From positions 1 to 39,039 of the forward strand of contig NZ_VAHN01000023.1 in NCBI RefSeq assembly GCF_005796205.1: a stretch of DNA of 39,039 bases, given 5' to 3'. The notes under the pieces were generated by a model. That model was given only the letters and a program-made list of their open reading frames with translations. It ran no database searches and had not been told where the DNA came from. The DNA comes from Pseudarthrobacter sp. NamE2. Lineage in GTDB: Bacteria; Actinomycetota; Actinomycetes; Actinomycetales; Micrococcaceae. The position numbers and the translations under genes were made by a program. This document shows, piece after piece, positions 32,423 to 39,039 of the stretch (the first letter of the stretch is position 1; the number at the start of each line of letters is the position of its first letter).

Positions 32423-32896
32423 ATGTCCACTTACGAAGTCCGCCGCAGCGCCGTTATCCCTGCCGCCACCGATGACATCTTCCCGCTGGTCAACAACTTC
32501 CACGAATGGGCCGCCTGGTCCCCCTGGGAGAAAGTTGACCCCGGCATGAGCCGGCGCTACTTCGGGCCGGAATCCGGCGTCGGCGCAGGTTACGAATGGA
32601 GCGGCAACCGCAAGGCCGGCAGCGGCACCATGGAGATCGTGGAGTCGATTCCGGCCAGCTCCATCATGATCAGGCTGCAGTTCACCCGGCCTTTCAAGGC
32701 ACTGAACCCGACCACGTTCACCTTCGTGCCGGTATCCGGCGGGACCGAAGTGACGTGGCTGATGACGGGCGAGAACAAGGGCGCCGCCGCCAAACTGTTT
32801 TCCCTCTTCCTGAACATGGACAAGCTGGTGGGCGCCGACTTCGACAAGGGACTCGCATCCCTGGCGTCCGCGGTGGCAGCCAAGAAGCAGAGCTAG
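32423..32896 (+). CDS. SRPBCC (polyketide-cyclase-like) family protein
   Basis: A 157-residue START/Bet v1-fold protein: EVRRSAVIPAATDDIFPLVNN at the N-terminus, WAAWSPWEKVDPGM near 30-44, and WLMTGENKGAAAKLFSLFLNMDKLVGADFDKGL near the end. Such domains bind hydrophobic ligands in a cavity; no enzymatic role is shown. It likely starts a three-gene unit with the YdhG-like and DHFR-like genes (gaps of 9 and 11 nt). Confidence 0.9.
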   Translation: MSTYEVRRSAVIPAATDDIFPLVNNFHEWAAWSPWEKVDPGMSRRYFGPESGVGAGYEWSGNRKAGSGTMEIVESIPASSIMIRLQFTRPFKALNPTTFTFVPVSGGTEVTWLMTGENKGAAAKLFSLFLNMDKLVGADFDKGLASLASAVAAKKQS

Positions 32897-32905
32897 GGCA
32901 AAGCC

Positions 32906-33247
32906 GTGGGCACCGTCGATGATGCGCTCGCGGACCTTGCCGAGCCGGCAGGGGTTGCCTGCAGCACATCATCAGCATTGCCCGCTCCGTTGTCCCGACG
33001 CACCGAAGGGATGAGTTACGGCATGCCGGCCCTGAAGCTGGATGACAAGCCGCTGGTGGGAGTGGTGGCCGCAACCAAGCACCTCTCGCTGTTCCCGTTC
33101 TCCCCGGCGGTGGTGCAGGCGGTGGCGGGCAGGCTAAACGGCTTCTCGTTGTCCAAGGGAACCATCCGCTTCACCGCGGAGCATCCGCTGCCGGACGACG
33201 TGGTGGAAGACATAGTCCGGTTGCGGCAGACGGAAATCAGGAAATAG
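32906..33247 (+). CDS. YdhG/DUF1801-type protein with an internally shifted frame
   Basis: A 113-residue small protein. Its start (GTVDDALADLAEPA) and its end (TEGMSYGMPALKLDDKPLVG, HLSLFPFSPAVVQAVAGRL, LSKGTIRFTAEHPLP) match the YdhG/DUF1801-like family sometimes called iron chaperones, a name based on weak evidence. The middle (about residues 18-32) does not. The expected LQHIISIARSVVPTH is instead encoded in the +2 frame at 32959-33003, so two compensating indels are implied. The product may still fold. The GTG start has only a weak AGGG upstream. Confidence 0.75.
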   Translation: MGTVDDALADLAEPAGVACSTSSALPAPLSRRTEGMSYGMPALKLDDKPLVGVVAATKHLSLFPFSPAVVQAVAGRLNGFSLSKGTIRFTAEHPLPDDVVEDIVRLRQTEIRK

Positions 33248-33258
33248 GGGGAACGTTC

Positions 33259-33825
33259 ATGCACAAGATCATCCTGCAGAACGCGGTATCCGTGGACGGG
33301 TTCTTTGAGGGGCCAGGCCGGGACATCAGCTGGCACCTGGTTGACGAGGAACTGCACCAGCACATGAACGATGAACTCGCCGCCATGGGCGGCTTCATCG
33401 AGGGCCGGGTCACGTTCGAACTCATGGCCGAATACTGGCCCGCTGCGGACCAGAACCCGGACAGCAGCCCTGCCGAGGTGCAGTTTGCGGATATCTGGCG
33501 GGACACGCCCAAGTACGTCTTTTCCCGCACCCTGACAGAGGCGCCGTGGAACAGCACGGTGTTTGCCGACGTCGTGCCGGAACAAATCGCCGAATTGAAG
33601 GCACAGGCCGGCGGGGACCTGGTGATGAGCGGCGCTGACCTCGCCGCCAGCTTCCTCCGGAAGGACCTGATCGACGAGTTCCGGATCTACGTAAACCCCG
33701 TGGTGCTGGGCGAGGGGCGGCGCATGTTAAGCCCCGCCGAGTACAAGGCCAACCTGCGGCTAATGGAATCCCGGGCCTTCGGCAACGGCGTGGTGCTGCT
33801 GCGCTACGAGCGCGTGGCTGCGTAG
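33259..33825 (+). CDS. Dihydrofolate reductase-like (RibD C-terminal) family protein
   Basis: A 188-residue protein of the DHFR-fold RibD C-terminal family. N-terminal KIILQNAVSVDGFFEGPGRD, GRVTFELM near 53, then GGDLVMSGADLAASFLRKDLIDEFRIYVNPVVLGEGRRM near 115-150 are characteristic NADPH-binding and subunit motifs. The family is of uncertain function and is not the folate enzyme. The ATG follows GGGGGAA with good spacing. The unit ends here. Confidence 0.9.
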   Translation: MHKIILQNAVSVDGFFEGPGRDISWHLVDEELHQHMNDELAAMGGFIEGRVTFELMAEYWPAADQNPDSSPAEVQFADIWRDTPKYVFSRTLTEAPWNSTVFADVVPEQIAELKAQAGGDLVMSGADLAASFLRKDLIDEFRIYVNPVVLGEGRRMLSPAEYKANLRLMESRAFGNGVVLLRYERVAA

Positions 33826-34133
33826 GCAGCCTCCGGCGTGTCCCGTTCCGTTGGTCACGGTGGCCGGGGCCGCGGTGAGACGTGCCATCACCGTTACCCG
33901 GAAGTAGCCGGGGAATATTCAGCTGAGGCTCTCGGCGAAAAAAAGTCGCGGAGCTTGCCGAACCGGAAGAGGCCGGTGCGGTTGTAGAGATCAACGTGGC
34001 CGGCTGTGCGGGGGTGATGTTCGGGCCGTAGCGCGCGCGGTCCCGTAGAAGATCAAGCTCCGCACCAGCTGGGCGGCCAGCTCCCCGGTCACCTCTTTCT
34101 CAGGCCACTCGAGTCGATGCCGCACAGTTGTGC
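33826..34133. other. Gene-free 308-nt stretch with possible decayed minus-strand coding
   Basis: No intact gene. On the minus strand three short open segments occur in successive frames: VTGELAAQLVRSLIF near 34090-34045, RARYGPNITPAQP near 34040-34000, and GHVDLYNRTGLFRFGKLRDF near 34000-33945. They read like one protein broken by two frameshifts. I cannot assign the family. No promoter is clear. Confidence 0.3.
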
Positions 34134-34529
34134 CTAGAATGCACCTTTGACCTTCCGCCAGCCACCAACCCGGTTGGTGGCGATGATCGAACGGAGCAAC
34201 TCCACCAGCGCTGGCTCGTTGATGGCCTCACCCTCGTAGACCGAGATCATGCGGCCGGTCTTGTTGCCGTGGCCGCCGGTGATGATGTGGTTCGGGTCGG
34301 GGGCCAGGCCGCCGTCGTACAGGAACACGTTGACGTGGTCCTTGGTCCCCTGGAGCGCGCAGATATTGCCCGCCAGGACAAAGTAGGGCTGCACGGACCG
34401 CTTGATCGTTTCCTGCACGTCGGGATCGGCCTGATGGACCAGGTCGCGGACCTGCCGGCAGACGGCCTGCTGCCACGGCGGAAGGACGTCGATGTACTGG
34501 TCAACGCGCGGGTCTTTGGCGTAATCCAT
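34134..34529 (-). CDS. DUF1801 domain-containing protein
   Basis: A 131-residue DUF1801-type protein, a small alpha+beta protein of unknown function, with the family pattern VLPPWQQAVCRQVRDLVHQADPDVQETIKRSVQPYF and KDHVNVFLYDGG. The C-terminal half (GHGNKTGRMISVYEGEAINEPALVELLRSIIATNR) completes it. It lies 65 nt downstream of the TMEM175-like gene on the same strand and has its own promoter candidate in that gap. Confidence 0.85.
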   Translation of the reverse strand: MDYAKDPRVDQYIDVLPPWQQAVCRQVRDLVHQADPDVQETIKRSVQPYFVLAGNICALQGTKDHVNVFLYDGGLAPDPNHIITGGHGNKTGRMISVYEGEAINEPALVELLRSIIATNRVGGWRKVKGAF

Positions 34530-34565
34530 CGGTCACCGGTCCGGGAAGAGGAATTTCGTGCTGAA

Positions 34566-34594
34566 AGTATGGCCCCGAACAATCCCGGCGGCAA
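34566..34594 (-). promoter_or_regulatory. Putative promoter of the DUF1801 gene
   Basis: On the minus strand TTGCCG (34589-34594) and CATACT (34566-34571) are 17 nt apart. The predicted start lies about 30 nt before the ATG at 34529. Confidence 0.45.
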
Positions 34595-35212
34595 CTACTC
34601 CGCCACCACAGTCTTCCGCCTGGAGAGCCGCCGGGTTATCAGGGCTGCCGGGATGATCAGGAACCACAGCCAGGGGGTGTTGCTGCCCAGGACGAATGCG
34701 GCCGGAATGCTGAGCAGGAACACCACCGGCGCGGTCAGCCGGGCCCGGAACACGCGCCGGTGCTCGAAGTCGTCGACGGTGTCGTCGGTCAGGCCCTTCC
34801 GCCAGGCGTAGGTCCACATCCCGGCGAGCGTCAGGTATACGCCGGAGATTGTGGCGGCATACAGCACGCTGGGCCACGGGCTCGGGTTGCCGCCGTAGTC
34901 GCTTAGGACCGCCGTGGGCGCGGGCAGCATCACGATGAAGAACAGCAGCAGCATGTTCAGCCAGGCCAGCTGCGGATTGAAGTCCCGGATGCGGAAGAAG
35001 TCGTTGTGGTGGGACATCCACACCCGCGCGATGATCAGGAACGAGAGCGCAAACGCCAGCAGTTCCGGGATGGCGCCCACCAACTCCGGGGTCAGGCGCT
35101 CGGGTGGAATCCCGAGCGGCAGTTTCAGGTCCAGCGCCAGGAGCGTCAGGGCGATGGCGAACACCGCGTCACTGAAGAAAACCATGCGTTCAAGCGGCAC
35201 CGATTTGTCCAC
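34595..35212 (-). CDS. TMEM175 family membrane protein (DUF1211)
   Basis: A 205-residue membrane protein of the TMEM175/DUF1211 family, reported to include potassium channels. The signature FSDAVFAIALTLLALDLKLP lies near residues 12-31. About six helices follow, with LLAFALSFLIIARVWMSHHNDFF and WLNMLLLFFIVMLPAPTAVLS among them. The GTG start at 35212 is preferred (CAGGGGG upstream). A longer form reaching 35248 has no ribosome site. It is divergent from the VOC gene and probably cotranscribed with the DUF1801 gene. Confidence 0.88.
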   Translation of the reverse strand: MDKSVPLERMVFFSDAVFAIALTLLALDLKLPLGIPPERLTPELVGAIPELLAFALSFLIIARVWMSHHNDFFRIRDFNPQLAWLNMLLLFFIVMLPAPTAVLSDYGGNPSPWPSVLYAATISGVYLTLAGMWTYAWRKGLTDDTVDDFEHRRVFRARLTAPVVFLLSIPAAFVLGSNTPWLWFLIIPAALITRRLSRRKTVVAE

Positions 35213-35280
35213 GCCAGACCCCCTGTGCTGAAACACCGTTGGGCACATTTTGCCCTATTTCGCCGCCGCTGATTCGGTTC

Positions 35281-35286
35281 CATAAT
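35281..35286 (+). promoter_or_regulatory. -10 hexamer in the divergent gap before the VOC gene
   Basis: CATAAT is a strong -10, but only TTTCGC lies 17 nt upstream as -35. It would give a 150-nt leader before the ATG at 35449. Nothing else recognised in the 35213-35448 gap. Confidence 0.3.
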
Positions 35287-35448
35287 GGCCTCGTAAGCTT
35301 TCGGGGACCCCGCGATGATGGTGGCTGGCAGCGGAACCGGGTCCCAGGTGGCCGCCCCGGCAGTCGGCGCGAAGGGCGGCTACGCGGCCCAACTCACAGG
35401 GCCGCCTTGGGGGAGAGCATCGCCATCAATATGAGGCAAGGAGTTGTC

Positions 35449-35829
35449 ATGCTCAAAGATATGGAAACCATGGCTGTACTGCCGGCAAAGGACCTTGACC
35501 GGGCCAGGGGTTTCTACCGGGACAAGCTGGGCCTTGAACCGGACCAGACCCTGGGCGAGGAGGTCTTGATCTACAGGTGCGGCAAGGGAACAGGGTTCAT
35601 GATCTACCGGACGGACAACGCCGGAACGGCGAAAAACACGCAGATGGGCTGGGTGTGCCCGGACTTTGACCGCGAGATCGAGGAGCTGCGCGGGCGCGGT
35701 GTGGTCTTCGAGGACTACGACCAGCCCGGGCTCAAGACCGAGAACGGCGTCGCCACCATGGACGGCACGGGTAAGGGCGCCTGGTTCCTGGACAGCGAGG
35801 GCAACATCCTGAACATCTCCTCCATGTAG
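35449..35829 (+). CDS. VOC (glyoxalase/bleomycin resistance) family protein
   Basis: A 126-residue vicinal oxygen chelate fold protein, with the first half PAKDLDRARGFYRDKLGLEPD and the second half GWVCPDFDREIEELRGRGVVFEDY, ending GAWFLDSEGNILNISSM with the expected Glu/Asp-bearing strand. Metal and ligand are unknown. The ATG at 35449 is set by AAGGAG 5 nt upstream. Longer readings have no support. Confidence 0.92.
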   Translation: MLKDMETMAVLPAKDLDRARGFYRDKLGLEPDQTLGEEVLIYRCGKGTGFMIYRTDNAGTAKNTQMGWVCPDFDREIEELRGRGVVFEDYDQPGLKTENGVATMDGTGKGAWFLDSEGNILNISSM

Positions 35830-35863
35830 CAGCCGGTCCGGCGCGCAGGACAGCGGACAGGAC

Positions 35864-35947
35864 AAGGTACGACGCCGGCACTTCCCTCCCGAAGCACCCC
35901 TGCCAAGGATGCCGGGCCGGGGAAGTCCGGCGCCGCCGTCGTGCCTT
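35864..35947. terminator. Long hairpin between convergent VOC and MFS genes
   Basis: AAGGTACGACG...CCGGCACTTCCC (35864-35886) is nearly complementary to GGGAAGTCCGGC...CGTCGTGCCTT (35920-35947), interrupted by a few extra bases. At 35-118 nt past the VOC stop and before the MFS stop, it fits a two-way terminator. Confidence 0.45.
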
Positions 35948-36040
35948 CCCGGCAGCAGCTGCACGAACGGCCCGGACCCGCACAACCGTTGCTGCCCAAC
36001 ACCGTTTATGCGCGGCAAGGCCGGTTATGCCGGGGCGCCG

Positions 36041-37291
36041 CTAGACGGCGGGCTCGCGTTTGCCGCTGAACGCGATGCGGATGGCGCCGCGGAACGTCAG
36101 CCGGCTCCGGCGGCTGACCACTATCACCGCGGCAAGCCCGGTCAGGAGGACCACGATGCCGCCCGCCGCAACGGACCAGCGGGCCCCGAATTCACTGCCG
36201 ATCCAGCCCATCAGCGGCGCGCCCACCGCCGTGCCGCCCTGCAGGATGCCCAGGTACAGGGCCAGCACGCGGCCGCGGAACTGCGGCTCCACCGTGAGCT
36301 GGATGCTGGTGTTGCAGCTGTTCAGGAACGTGATGGAGGCCAGGCCCACCGGGATCAGCACGGCGGCGTAGACCCAGAACGACGGCGACACGCTGCCCAG
36401 GAGCGTGAAGGCGCCAAGGCCCAGCGCACCGCCCAGGAGGAACCGCAGCCGGGGACCGGAGCGCCGCGCCGCCAGCAATGCTCCCGCCAGCGTGCCCACC
36501 GCCATGATGGAGCCCAGCAGGCCGAACTCGCCGGGGCCCACACCGAACTCGGTGGTGGCCATCAGCGCGTTGGTGATGGGGAAGTTCATTCCGAAGGCGC
36601 CCAGGATGCCGACCAGGACCATGATCAGCATCAGGTCGGGGCGCCTTCGCACGTAGTTCACGCCCTCGGCCACCTGGTGTTTGCCGCGCCCGGCCCTGGC
36701 GGACGGGACCAGCAGGCTGGTGTTGATCAGGAGCAGCGAGATGATCACGCCAGCGTAGCTGGCAGCGTTGAGCAGGAACACCGGGCCGGTGCCCACCCAG
36801 GCGATGAGGACGCCGGCGATGGCCGGACCGGTGAGGCGGGCGGTGTTGAAGGATGCGGAGTTGAGGGCCACTGCGTTGGAGATGTTGTCCTGGCCAACAA
36901 GTTCGGAAACGAAGACCTGGCGGGCGGGCGCGTCGATGGCGCTCGCGATGCCCAGGCACAGCGCAGCCAGGTAGGCGTGCCAGAGCTGGGCCGTGCCCGT
37001 CACCACCAGGAGCCCGATAACCAGGCCGGTGATGCCCATGGCCACTTGGGTCCAGAGCAGAATGATGCGTTTGCGGTAGCGGTCGGCCAGGACGCCGCCG
37101 TAGGGGCCGAGGAGCAGCATGGGCAGGAACTGCAGGCCCGTGGTGATGCCGACGGCGGCGCCGTCATGGTTGGTGAGGACGGTCAGGACCAGCCAGTCCT
37201 GGGCGATGCGCTGCATCCAGGTGCCGATGTTGGAAACCAGGGCGCCGCCGGCCCAGATGCGGTAGTTGCGGTTTTCCAGGGCCCGGAACAT
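36041..37291 (-). CDS. MFS transporter (EntS/MFS_3-like)
   Basis: A 416-residue exporter with 12 helices: MFRALENRNYRIWAGGALVSNIGTWMQRIAQDWLVLT start, motif A GVLADRYRKRIILL near 75, and FRGRVLALYLGILQGGTAVGAPLMGWIG near 350. The family includes siderophore and drug efflux proteins. It follows the MarR gene. The ATG at 37291 lies 6 nt after the MarR stop. A TTG at 37300 would overlap that stop by 4 nt (TTGA), so coupling is likely either way. MarR probably controls it. Confidence 0.88.
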   Translation of the reverse strand: MFRALENRNYRIWAGGALVSNIGTWMQRIAQDWLVLTVLTNHDGAAVGITTGLQFLPMLLLGPYGGVLADRYRKRIILLWTQVAMGITGLVIGLLVVTGTAQLWHAYLAALCLGIASAIDAPARQVFVSELVGQDNISNAVALNSASFNTARLTGPAIAGVLIAWVGTGPVFLLNAASYAGVIISLLLINTSLLVPSARAGRGKHQVAEGVNYVRRRPDLMLIMVLVGILGAFGMNFPITNALMATTEFGVGPGEFGLLGSIMAVGTLAGALLAARRSGPRLRFLLGGALGLGAFTLLGSVSPSFWVYAAVLIPVGLASITFLNSCNTSIQLTVEPQFRGRVLALYLGILQGGTAVGAPLMGWIGSEFGARWSVAAGGIVVLLTGLAAVIVVSRRSRLTFRGAIRIAFSGKREPAV

Positions 37292-37296
37292 GGCGC

Positions 37297-37743
37297 TCAA
37301 TTGCCGCTCATTTCCTGCATGATGTGGGCGGCGCGGCTGAGGATTTCCCGGTCTTCCTTGCTGAGCCCGGCCACGCGCCGGGCCAGCCAGGCGGTGCGCT
37401 GCTCCCTTGCCTCCGCGAGGACCTTCCTGCCGGCGTCGGTGATGCTGATGCTGACCTGGCGGCCGTCGGCGGGATGGGCGGACCTGGTGACGAAGCCCTG
37501 GTCAGCGAGGGCATTGACGATCCGGGTCATGGACGGGGCCTGGACGTGCTCGCTTTCTGCGAGTCCGCGGAGGGTGCTGGGGCCGTCACTGTTCAGCACG
37601 GCGAGGACCGTGTACTGGCCGGGGGTGATCACCTCGCCGGTTGCCTCGACGCGGAGCCGGCGCGAGGTGCGCATCACGGCGGTGCGGAGGTCGATGGCGA
37701 GGGCGTTGAGGTCTGACTCTTCTTTGGTTTGGGTTCTGGTCAT
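37297..37743 (-). CDS. MarR family transcriptional regulator
   Basis: A 148-residue MarR-type winged-helix repressor. The DNA-binding helices are in TPGQYTVLAVLNSDGPSTLRGLAESEHVQAPSMTRIVNALADQGFV (residues about 41-85), with the wing PADGRQVSISITDAGRKVL after it. It typically represses an adjacent exporter until a ligand binds, and the MFS gene follows directly. AGGAGG lies about 13 nt before the ATG. Two tandem 13-bp near-palindromes lie at 37771-37796 next to a good promoter. Confidence 0.93.
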   Translation of the reverse strand: MTRTQTKEESDLNALAIDLRTAVMRTSRRLRVEATGEVITPGQYTVLAVLNSDGPSTLRGLAESEHVQAPSMTRIVNALADQGFVTRSAHPADGRQVSISITDAGRKVLAEAREQRTAWLARRVAGLSKEDREILSRAAHIMQEMSGN

Positions 37744-37770
37744 GCGGGCGGGTGCGCCTCCTGGAAATGC

Positions 37771-37796
37771 TTAGCAGTGCTAATTAGTTCTGCTAA
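37771..37796 (-). promoter_or_regulatory. Tandem 13-bp MarR operators
   Basis: TTAGCAGTGCTAA (37771-37783) is a perfect 6-1-6 palindrome, followed directly by TTAGTTCTGCTAA (37784-37796), matching at 10 of 13 positions. They lie 28-53 nt before the marR start, just downstream of the -10. Confidence 0.65.
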
Positions 37797-37798
37797 TG

Positions 37799-37828
37799 AT
37801 TATGCTCCTGGCTGGTTGCGGGGGGCAA
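37799..37828 (-). promoter_or_regulatory. Putative marR-MFS promoter
   Basis: On the minus strand TTGCCC (37823-37828) and CATAAT (37799-37804) are 18 nt apart. The operators begin 2 nt downstream of the -10, so bound MarR would cover the transcription start. Confidence 0.5.
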
Positions 37829-37906
37829 GCATTCTGGATGTTGAGATGCGTCACCGGGTTTGCCTGCTGGGGCTTGCCGTTGGGTGACGGGCGGGTGGTC
37901 CGATGG

Positions 37907-37912
37907 CATTCT
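37907..37912 (+). promoter_or_regulatory. -10 hexamer for a leaderless transcript
   Basis: CATTCT ends 7 nt before the GTG at 37920. GGGAGG at 37913-37918 lies too close to the GTG for a normal ribosome site. Confidence 0.35.
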
Positions 37913-37919
37913 GGGAGGC

Positions 37920-38801
37920 GTGGGTGCTTCCTCGGAGGCCGCGGTAACTACAACTGCTGTCCTGCATGACGGCAGCGGCATTGCCGTCGCCGTGCAGGGG
38001 AGCGGTCCGGCCCTCCTGCTGCCCGTGCCGCTCGCTGCACACACTCCGGAGGAGGCTGAAATGATCCGGCAGTGGGGTGGCGACCCGGACCTGGGAAGGA
38101 CCCTGGTAGAAGGGCTGTCCGATTCGAACAGGGTTATCGCCGTGGACTACGAGGCGCACCGCATGGCCAACCCCGCGGCTTCCACGCTCACTCCCGCCAA
38201 TGTTGTCGCGGATCTGCTGGCCATCGCCGACGCCGCCGGGGCGCGAACCTTTGCGTACTATGGCTACTCCTGGCTTGCACTGTGCGGCCTGCAGCTGGCC
38301 ATTCGCACCGGCCGGCTTGGTGCTCTGGCCGTGGGAGGATTCCCGCCCGTGGACGGTCCGTACGAGAGCATGCTGGCGGTCACCCGGGCGGCGCACGAGG
38401 CTTCCCTCCGTGCAATCACTGAACCTGCACCTCGGATCGAAGAGGTTAAGCCCGGCGACTGGGATTCGGCCTCCATTCAGACGAATGAGGACCAGACGCG
38501 CCAGTTCCTCACGCTCTACGAGGCGCTGCAGGATTTTGACGACGCAGCCGCCCCTATTCCGGCGGGGCTGCCCCGCCTCGCCTTTGCCGGTGCCGGGGAC
38601 AACATCGACTACTCGCCGCAGTGGGGAGGGGTCCGGGTGAGGATCGGCGAGCCGCTGGCCAGGCATGAGCGCGAGTTGGTCGAGGCCGGCTGGGAGGTTC
38701 AGGTCCTGCCGGGGCTTGACCACCTTGGCGCGATGCAGGGTGCGGTGGTCCTCCCGCTCCTGAGGGACTGGCTCCAGAAGGTGGGCTGGAGCGCCGGTTG
38801 A
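37920..38801 (+). CDS. Alpha/beta hydrolase fold protein
   Basis: A 293-residue alpha/beta hydrolase-like protein. The N-terminal strand GSGIAVAVQGSGPALLLPVPL is typical. The nucleophile elbow is GYSWLAL near residue 118, where the usual small residue after Ser-x is altered. A C-terminal GLDHLGAM supplies the candidate His. The middle part lacks recognisable specificity motifs, so substrate is unknown. The GTG at 37920 is chosen from the -10 position. An upstream in-frame ATG at 37860 would read through the promoter. It is divergent from marR. Confidence 0.8.
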   Translation: MGASSEAAVTTTAVLHDGSGIAVAVQGSGPALLLPVPLAAHTPEEAEMIRQWGGDPDLGRTLVEGLSDSNRVIAVDYEAHRMANPAASTLTPANVVADLLAIADAAGARTFAYYGYSWLALCGLQLAIRTGRLGALAVGGFPPVDGPYESMLAVTRAAHEASLRAITEPAPRIEEVKPGDWDSASIQTNEDQTRQFLTLYEALQDFDDAAAPIPAGLPRLAFAGAGDNIDYSPQWGGVRVRIGEPLARHERELVEAGWEVQVLPGLDHLGAMQGAVVLPLLRDWLQKVGWSAG

Positions 38802-38834
38802 GGTTGCTGATACCCGTGCTGGTTGGGCACACGG

Positions 38835-38857
38835 CCGGTGGTTGAGCTCTCGAAACC
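38835..38857 (+). repeat. Short repeat-like motif
   Basis: CCGGTGGTTGAGCTCTCGAAACC resembles, with one or two changes, a motif I associate with short repeats in Arthrobacter genomes (GTGGTTGAG...TCGAAACC). Only one copy is present here. Confidence 0.3.
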
Positions 38858-38968
38858 TGCTGTGCTGCAGCCCACAGAAACGGATTTCGACGGCAGCAGC
38901 CAGCCGGGTGCCCTTGTGTCCTGTTTTTCCGCGGGTTTTGGGGGTTTTTAGGCGGTTGGGTGGGTGAC

Positions 38969-38997
38969 TTGCGGTGGGGTTGGCGGGCGTGTATTGT
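38969..38997 (+). promoter_or_regulatory. Strong promoter at the right edge, probably for a stable RNA
   Basis: TTGCGG (38969-38974) and TATTGT (38992-38997) are 17 nt apart, with G/T-rich sequence upstream and CGCCGCGAGGGG downstream. No open frame follows before the window ends. It resembles an rRNA operon promoter firing out of the window (inference). Confidence 0.45.
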
Positions 38998-39039
38998 TTT
39001 CTGAGTCGCCGCGAGGGGAACAGCGAAGAGCTGGTCACC

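Noticed and set aside
35909..37774. A 621-codon plus-strand open frame opposite the MFS and MarR genes
   Set aside because: It covers two well-supported genes on the other strand and has no recognisable domain or ribosome site.
1..39039. CRISPR arrays, tRNA or rRNA genes, IS elements and prophage genes
   Set aside because: No regularly spaced repeats, cloverleaf-like sequences, ribosomal RNA stretches, transposase motifs or phage structural proteins were found by reading the sequence.

Overview
The window is about 39 kb of high-GC chromosome, almost certainly from a member of the Micrococcaceae close to Arthrobacter/Pseudarthrobacter. The protein types, the dense use of GTG starts, the GC-biased third positions and the many genes with a -10-like hexamer 6 nt before the start codon (leaderless transcription) all point there. 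No tRNA or rRNA gene, IS element, prophage or CRISPR array was seen. It reads as ordinary chromosome with some accessory genes and several decaying ones.

Layout. 1-2800: an adenine/adenosine deaminase, a histone-tail-like protein fused to a pullulanase X25-type domain, and acylphosphatase. 2806-9616 (minus strand): a RecB-like nuclease/SF1 helicase with a Cas4-like cysteine pattern, a TerC membrane protein and a RecQ helicase. Two related palindromic repeats lie in this half. 9806-14452: a FdhF/YdeP-type molybdopterin oxidoreductase converging on a DUF6457 gene, then a Zn formaldehyde dehydrogenase and a small acetyltransferase. This set suggests C1 (formaldehyde/formate) chemistry. 14584-16988: an MFS exporter, a dienelactone-hydrolase-like enzyme and a 68-residue membrane protein.

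17016-23014 (minus strand) is a complete alpha-glucoside utilisation cluster: a LacI regulator, a lipoprotein sugar-binding protein, two permeases and a GH13 alpha-glucosidase. The last four genes overlap by 4 nt each. There is no ATPase, so a shared MsiK-type ATPase is expected from elsewhere. Three LacI-like palindromes precede the regulator. 23240-26003 holds a frameshifted ArsR-SRPBCC fusion with an 18-bp operator palindrome at its start, a MscS channel, a truncated berberine-bridge-type oxidase remnant and a DUF1304 membrane protein.

26077-39039: a LuxR-type regulator divergent from the DUF1304 gene, an accessory FtsH protease, an MFS exporter, a GntR remnant, a nitrilase, a 2-hydroxyacid dehydrogenase preceded by a 10-codon coupled ORF, a small operon (SRPBCC, YdhG-like, DHFR-like), a decayed stretch, DUF1801, TMEM175, a VOC protein, an MFS/MarR pair with tandem 13-bp operators, and an alpha/beta hydrolase. 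The right edge carries a promoter that looks like a stable-RNA promoter firing out of the window.

I see no clear new multi-gene system. The best leads are small: the dispersed palindromic repeat family, the leaderless promoter set, the X25/histone-like fusion, tandem palindromes before terC and marR, and two genes with readable frameshifts.
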